DNA from: Pseudomonadota bacterium
GTDB lineage: Bacteria > Pseudomonadota > Gammaproteobacteria > Steroidobacterales > Steroidobacteraceae
Direction of reading: 5' to 3'
Assembly: GCA_023391335.1 (NCBI GenBank)
Contig: JAEWBG010000024.1
Coordinates: 1-17,761 of the forward strand
Length of the DNA stretch: 17,761 nucleotides
In this document: positions 15,533-17,761 of the stretch, in pieces
How positions within the stretch are numbered: the first letter of the stretch is position 1
How the letters are laid out: every line of letters starts with the position of its first letter
Program-made: the position numbers and the translations under genes
Notes under the pieces: generated by a model
Told to the model about the DNA's origin: nothing
Databases searched by the model: none
Seen by the model: only the letters and a program-made list of their open reading frames with translations

Positions 15533-16747
15533 TTATCTGCCCTCGATCACAAGCTTTGCCGGTTTCACGCCTTCAAGTTGGGTGCACTGCTCCAACGCGT
15601 TCGCCTCACCGTTCAGATATTCACCAAAGAACGCGTTCACGCAGGCCGACGTCGTCGCTAGCTGACGGTACCCGTCGATGACCAGCCCAAGCGCGCGCAA
15701 AATAGAAAGCAGCACGTGACTCCTGAGGACTCCGCCATCGGAGACACTGAAGTGATCAGCGCCGGCTATCATGAGGGCAACGCGATCTGCCTCAGGCAGG
15801 TGTCTATAAATTCCATTAAGATCGCGCGCCACATGCAGCCCTTTGGGTTCGGAGCCAAGATCGTGGCTGTGATCACCCATAAGAAACATGAATGGCTTGT
15901 TGACTCCTTCAACCACCACACTGCCGAAGGGCATTCCGTCGATATCGATGCCCGCCTTGCAACGAGCATCGTCATGGCAAATCTGCAGCGCCTGCGCACC
16001 ACCGAACGAGTGCCCGAAGACCCCTATCTTTGTTAGATCCAACCTGTGCATCAGCAACCCTCGGTCGTCTCGCTCATTCACCGCTTCGAGCCGATCCAAT
16101 ACGAATCGCACATCCGCGGTCCACATCATCATTAGTTGATTCACCCGCTCGAGCGACACTTCTTCGGGATCGTTTCGAAGTGGACGGTGTTTGACCTCTC
16201 CGCTGGGAAGAACCACCAAATGGGTTCGATATGGTGCATCCACGCCAACTACCACGTAGCCGTGGCTCGCTAGATCTTCCGCCAGAGTCGAGTACTGCAG
16301 CGTAAGTGCCGAACCACCCGCTCTCATGACGAGGACGGGATAGGAGCGCTTTGCAGAGGACACGGGTGCGCCCACCACGCTGTGGGCCTGCACTTTCGAC
16401 AGGTCGCGCATGAACAGACGTGTCATGACCCACGCCCAGGAATCGTTGGCAGCTCTAAGCCACTCCACCGGCAAATAGTCCGCAGGTTCCGAGGTTAGCT
16501 GCGGCTCAGCTGGATACCAAATCCAGACCACGACTTGGCGAAGGCGTTGGTTGACGGGCGCGTACGCAACAGCATTCGAGAAAAAATACGAAGTGCGCCC
16601 CACGCGATAGCCGCCCGTCAGCGTTGGTAACCGTGTGGGGAAGAAATGCTCGACGTACATGAGGGCGAGCAAGAGGACTACGGCAGCGATGAGGGCCCCA
16701 ATGATTAGGGCACCATATCGCACTACGCGCAGGGAAAACGCCAACAT
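15533..16747 (-). CDS. Membrane-anchored alpha/beta hydrolase (PAF-acetylhydrolase/dienelactone-hydrolase-like)
   Basis: A 404-aa protein with one N-terminal transmembrane segment (about residues 11-31), so the catalytic domain is probably periplasmic. The nucleophile elbow FGHSFGGAQA places the serine at S247. H332 in GADHFSVSD is the likely catalytic histidine, and the acid may be in the DIDGMPFG segment. The HGYVVVGVDAPYRTH segment is typical of the PAF-acetylhydrolase-like and dienelactone hydrolase group. The substrate cannot be told. AAGGAG lies 9 nt before the ATG at 16747. It is a single gene, convergent with rpiA. The neighbouring non-coding array is on the same strand upstream, so read-through into this gene is possible if the terminators leak. 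Confidence 0.88.
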   Translation of the reverse strand: MLAFSLRVVRYGALIIGALIAAVVLLLALMYVEHFFPTRLPTLTGGYRVGRTSYFFSNAVAYAPVNQRLRQVVVWIWYPAEPQLTSEPADYLPVEWLRAANDSWAWVMTRLFMRDLSKVQAHSVVGAPVSSAKRSYPVLVMRAGGSALTLQYSTLAEDLASHGYVVVGVDAPYRTHLVVLPSGEVKHRPLRNDPEEVSLERVNQLMMMWTADVRFVLDRLEAVNERDDRGLLMHRLDLTKIGVFGHSFGGAQALQICHDDARCKAGIDIDGMPFGSVVVEGVNKPFMFLMGDHSHDLGSEPKGLHVARDLNGIYRHLPEADRVALMIAGADHFSVSDGGVLRSHVLLSILRALGLVIDGYRQLATTSACVNAFFGEYLNGEANALEQCTQLEGVKPAKLVIEGR

Positions 16748-16819
16748 GGCGGTACTCTCCTTAGGTGCGCAAGCGCCGAGTCAGCTCGAAACTTGATCAC
16801 TCCACTTCCATCCTCACAC

Positions 16820-16849
16820 AACGTAGTCTGCCAATCATCGTACCGTCAA
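16820..16849 (-). promoter_or_regulatory. Candidate promoter of the hydrolase gene
   Basis: On the minus strand TTGACG (16849-16844) is followed after 18 nt by TACGTT (16825-16820). The -35 is good and the -10 is modest. It lies about 75 nt upstream of the ATG and downstream of the last terminator of the RNA array. Confidence 0.45.
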
Positions 16850-16971
16850 GTACTTTGTAACGTAGAGCGCGAACACACTATAGAGCCGTGTTGGCAGTCT
16901 CGGTGTTCGGGGATCAGCATGGTTCGTGCATCCTTGCGCAGCGCTGTCGTGGTCGCCGTTTAGCCGAACGC

Positions 16972-17000
16972 GAAATAAAAAGTCCCGCTTTCGCGGGCCT
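16972..17000 (-). terminator. Intrinsic terminator of the last array unit
   Basis: On the minus strand CCCGC-GAAA-GCGGG (extended by AG/CT after one mismatch) is followed by TTTTTATTT. On the plus strand there is no T-tract, so the hairpin is directional and supports minus-strand transcription of the array. Confidence 0.85.
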
Positions 17001-17002
17001 CG

Positions 17003-17248
17003 TTGTTTTGGCTGGGGGACTAGAGTATTCCGCCCATCCCTGGACTCCACCTCGTTGAGGCCATCACTGCATCGCTTTGCGTCGCAGTGTTGTTCAAATT
17101 CTATTATTCCGCGCATCCACGCACTCCACCTCACTGGGGCCATCACGCAATCTCTCCTAAAGCGAGATTGCATGATGTTCAAATTCGCTCCCGACGAATT
17201 TGTCGAACGCTAGGTGCCCTAGGTTCTCAAACTCCTAGTCCCGAAGCC
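17003..17248 (-). ncRNA. Structured RNA unit 3: composite with two cores (B then A)
   Basis: The unit runs from GGCTTCGGGACTAGGAG at its 5' end (17248) to CTAGTCCCCCAGCC at 17010. It contains two copies of the core domain: B (about 17230-17101) and A (about 17100-17030). The closing stem joins the 5' end of B to the 3' end of A: GGGACTA with TAGTCCC, GAGT with ACTC across one bulge, and outer GGCT with AGCC. Each core repeats the same hairpins. B has GCAATCTC/GAGATTGC; A has CACTGC/GCAGTG and CCTC/GAGG. No ORF is conserved across the copies. The family is not recognised and transcription is inferred from the terminators. Confidence 0.65.
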
Positions 17249-17254
17249 AAAATG

Positions 17255-17278
17255 AAAAGGGCCCGATAAATCGGGCCC
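17255..17278 (-). terminator. Intrinsic terminator between units 2 and 3
   Basis: GGGCCCGA and TCGGGCCC form an 8-bp stem around a 4-nt loop (taaa on the plus strand), followed on the minus strand by TTTTC. The plus strand has only TCTCCC after the stem, so this favours minus-strand transcription. Confidence 0.8.
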
Positions 17279-17298
17279 TCTCCCAATTATTGATATGC

Positions 17299-17452
17299 GG
17301 CTGGGGGACTAGGATTACTTCGTGCATCCCTGCACTCCGCCCCGCTGGGGCCATCGCTGCATCGCTTCACGAGCAGTGATGTTCAAATTCGAGTCCGATC
17401 GAATTTAGTCGAACCTAGGATCCCTAGGTTCTCAATCCTAGTCGGACTAGCC
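17299..17452 (-). ncRNA. Structured RNA unit 2 (copy C)
   Basis: This is the cleanest single unit. GACTAGGATT near its 5' end (17446-17437) pairs perfectly with AATCCTAGTC near its 3' end, with outer GGCT/AGCC pairing. Inside are four hairpins: AAATTCGA/TCGAATTT, CATC-a-CTGC/GCAG-c-GATG, GCCCC-agc-GGGGC and GTGCA-ggga-TGCAC. It follows immediately after the preceding terminator, leaving no room for its own promoter; it would depend on read-through or processing. The sequence has diverged from the other copies, yet the stems are kept by paired changes. Confidence 0.68.
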
Positions 17453-17457
17453 AAACG

Positions 17458-17485
17458 AAAAAGCCCGGAAGAACCGGGCCTTTTT
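17458..17485 (-). terminator. Intrinsic terminator between units 1 and 2
   Basis: CCCGG-ttctt-CCGGG, flanked by AAAAAG and CTTTTT, gives a long bidirectional terminator hairpin with a five-T tract on each strand. In the minus direction it directly follows unit 1 after a 6-nt gap. Confidence 0.85.
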
Positions 17486-17491
17486 GCGTTT

Positions 17492-17650
17492 GGCTGGGGG
17501 ACTAGGATTATTCCGCGCGTCCATGCACTCCACCCCACTGGGGCCATCACGCAATCTCTCCTAAAGCGAGATTGCATGATGTTCAAATTCGCTCCCGCGA
17601 ATTTGTCGAACGCTAGGTTCCCTAGGTTCGCGTCCTGAGGTTTCCCCACG
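17492..17650 (-). ncRNA. Structured RNA unit 1 (copy D)
   Basis: The core has AAATTCG/CGAATTT, GCAATCTC/GAGATTGC flanked by CATCA/TGATG, CCCCA-g-TGGGG and GTGC/GCGC hairpins, then AATCCTAGTCCCCCAGCC. It is nearly identical to core B: 17536-17597 and 17132-17193 are identical over 62 nt, which indicates recent duplication. Its 5' closing strand is less clear than in units 2 and 3 (GGGG and AGGA near 17646-17632 could pair with TCCT and CCCC at the 3' end), so the 5' boundary is uncertain. No convincing promoter is seen upstream; one may lie beyond the right edge. Confidence 0.62.
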
Positions 17651-17753
17651 AAGTTGCGTGTGCAATCAGGATGTTATCGAGCTAGTCTGGGGAAAAACGC
17701 TGCGTACATGAGAAGAACTGGTGTCCTTTTTAGTTACCACACAAAAAGAGGAC
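17641..17753. other. Non-coding right edge with two inverted repeats
   Basis: TTTCCCCA (17641-17648) and TGGGGAAA (17688-17695) are inverted across 39 nt and may form the outer arm of unit 1 or of a degraded copy. GTCCTTTTTAGT (17723-17734) pairs imperfectly with ACAAAAAGAGGAC (17741-17753) around a 6-nt loop, terminator-like but without a trailing T-tract. No gene is seen. Confidence 0.45.
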
Positions 17754-17761
17754 CCGGCTCG

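Noticed and set aside
17010..17510. tRNA-Gln-like 3' ends (TCCCCCAGCCA) in the array
   Set aside because: The minus strand ends of the units resemble a tRNA acceptor strand plus CCA, but there is no T-loop TTCGAAT, anticodon arm or D arm, and the matching 5' strand is the unit's own closing stem. Tandem att-site remnants remain a weak alternative.
16835..17649. Open reading frames of 60-115 codons in the right-hand array
   Set aside because: They run through repeat units and terminators on both strands, are not conserved between copies and have no ribosome-binding sites.
16972..17650. Integron cassette array with attC sites
   Set aside because: The units are tandem inverted-repeat structures, but no RYYYAAC/GTTRRRY core sites and no cassette ORFs are seen, and no integrase gene is present in the window.

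Overview
The window looks like a chromosomal segment of a moderately GC-rich gammaproteobacterium. The order ygfB-pepP-ubiH-ubiI, divergent from zapA-6S RNA-fau, is the classic gammaproteobacterial arrangement. Overall gene content (UUP1/ATP-grasp pair, DUF885 peptidase, IspG of about 407 aa) suggests something near the Xanthomonadales/Nevskiales/Steroidobacter group; that finer placement is inference.

Layout, left to right. 98-1177 (-) is gcvT, preceded on its strand by a tandem glycine riboswitch (about 1440-1238). 1544-1650 is a long inverted-repeat element. 1776-3554 (+) is a secreted DUF885 peptidase-like protein, followed by ispG (3602-4825) and a pterin dehydratase overlapping it by 4 nt (4822-5160). 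A convergent gap with a 7-bp tandem repeat separates these from a two-gene minus-strand operon: a 7-TM inactive-transglutaminase protein (7922-6396) and an ATP-grasp glutamate-ligase-like protein (6392-5430). The next minus-strand operon is ygfB-pepP-ubiH-ubiI (12505-8058). From a shared divergent region, the plus strand carries a small coiled-coil gene and zapA, then 6S RNA, fau and an EVE-domain gene. A monocistronic unit for a 22-residue lysine-rich peptide (14667-14735) with its own promoter and strong terminator follows, then rpiA. A membrane-anchored alpha/beta hydrolase (16747-15533, -) lies convergent to rpiA.

The right-hand kilobase (16748-17761) has no credible protein gene. On the minus strand it holds a tandem array of related structured units, each closed by a long-range stem and followed by a Rho-independent-terminator-like hairpin whose T-tract faces the minus strand. 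Paired positions differ in a compensatory way between copies, so this is best read as a family of small structured RNAs. It is the most unusual thing in the window and I do not recognise the family.

Functionally the window is mostly housekeeping: one-carbon metabolism (gcvT with glycine sensing, fau), isoprenoid precursor synthesis (ispG) and ubiquinone ring hydroxylation (ubiH, ubiI), cell division (zapA), RNA-polymerase regulation (6S RNA) and pentose phosphate (rpiA). The novelty is in the non-coding DNA and the micro-ORF.
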